64,000 nucleotides of DNA from Vespula vulgaris (Eukaryota > Arthropoda > Insecta > Hymenoptera > Vespidae), in the NCBI RefSeq assembly GCF_905475345.1, contig NC_066598.1:2491501-2555500 (forward strand), in the 5' to 3' direction. Both the position numbers and the translations under genes were made by a program. The notes under the pieces were generated by a model. That model had not been told where the DNA came from and searched no databases. It saw only the letters and a program-made list of their open reading frames with translations. Positions 63,390 through 64,000 of the stretch are shown piece by piece; the first letter of the stretch is position 1, and each line of letters starts with the position of its first letter.

Positions 63390-64000
63390 CCTTTCGAATA
63401 TATCCCTCCTAAAATGGAGCAAATACGAGAGCCATTGGTATAATACGGATAAATAGAGCTAGGAAGCCCGATTTCTCAGTCTGTTTCTTCCAAGTAAAGG
63501 ACCACCCATTGGGATCGTAAAAGCTTTACCAGATGTTGCCTGATACTTCGATAACACCCACGCTGATAATAATTTCATTCGGATAATTTCCAGTTTCGAT
63601 ATGTTTCATCATTTCTCTCTTTCTCTTTCTCTTTCTCTTTCTTTCTTTCTATCTATCTATCTATCTATTTATCTTTCTCTTTCTATCTCTTTTTATATCT
63701 TTCTAGCTAATTTTGTGTATTTACTTTTATCTATATCTATTTTTAAAATTATTATCTTCTCAGTTTATTTTTCTTTTTCTTCCTGTTTTCTCTTTCTTCT
63801 TTTCATTCTTTTCCCGTTAACCTCTCTTTCCCAACCCTATCCCCTTCCTTCAATTCTAGTTATCTCTTTCGTGTTATCCGATTGATCCCTTCTGTTAACA
63901 CGAATACAACCATATAGTTTGACGTAACTACCAACCTAACAAAACAAGACCAATTTTAGCACTTAAATTCCTTCGAAAGCGTGCAAACACACACAGAAAA

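Noticed and set aside
63072..63422. Minus-strand poly-Phe/Ser frame
   Set aside because: Translation of the GAA-rich tract.
63480..63570. GC-richer segment as a receptor 5' exon
   Set aside because: Translation on the minus strand shows no transmembrane segment or conserved receptor motif.

Overview
The window comes from an AT-rich eukaryotic nuclear genome with GT-AG introns (and a few GC-AG introns), AATAAA signals, abundant microsatellites and an animal gene set. A tachykinin receptor of the arthropod 99D type, compact genes with short introns, and many CpG-containing words (cga, tcg) in AT-rich DNA point to an insect, most likely a hymenopteran. The order-level call is an inference.

Layout, left to right. 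1-4475 (+): jouberin/AHI1 homologue, cut at the left edge. 4765-5776 (+): a weak two-exon candidate for a small membrane protein. About 6.8-16.7 kb: the most unusual part of the window. It has no coding potential. It begins as a tandem array of exon-like blocks separated by 60-nt intron-like blocks, amplified into ten 345/354-bp units, one internal segment of which has expanded into about thirty 53-bp minisatellite copies. It continues (13.3-16.7 kb) into GC-richer DNA packed with stem-loops. A roughly 1.15-kb module occurs twice there, and one stem, present a third time, keeps pairing through compensatory changes. I interpret this as a long structured non-coding RNA gene built by exon-intron tandem duplication. 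17678-19950 (+): TMX3, an ER thioredoxin-like transmembrane protein, converging on PDCD5 (20999-21827, -). 23221-26346 (-): a microtubule-associated protein of MAP6/SAXO type. 27212-27293 (+): tRNA-Leu(AAG). 28270-28648 (+): a new 54-residue two-exon gene. 30640-31619 (+): ARL6IP6-like, converging on an HIBCH-like enzyme (32445-34144, -). 36199-37400 (+): mitochondrial peptide deformylase, head to head with HIBCH. 39533-39802 (-): an orphan exon. 40467-52513 (-): four 3' coding exons of a tachykinin receptor. Its 5' exons were not found and probably lie beyond 64000, so 52514-64000 is probably intron.

The protein-coding genes are unrelated housekeeping, ciliary, ER, mitochondrial and signalling functions and form no operon or pathway. 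Exon boundaries for AHI1, TMX3, PDCD5, MAP6-like, ARL6IP6-like, HIBCH, PDF and the receptor were checked by reading-phase continuity. No similarity search or RNA evidence was available, so family names rest on recognised motifs.
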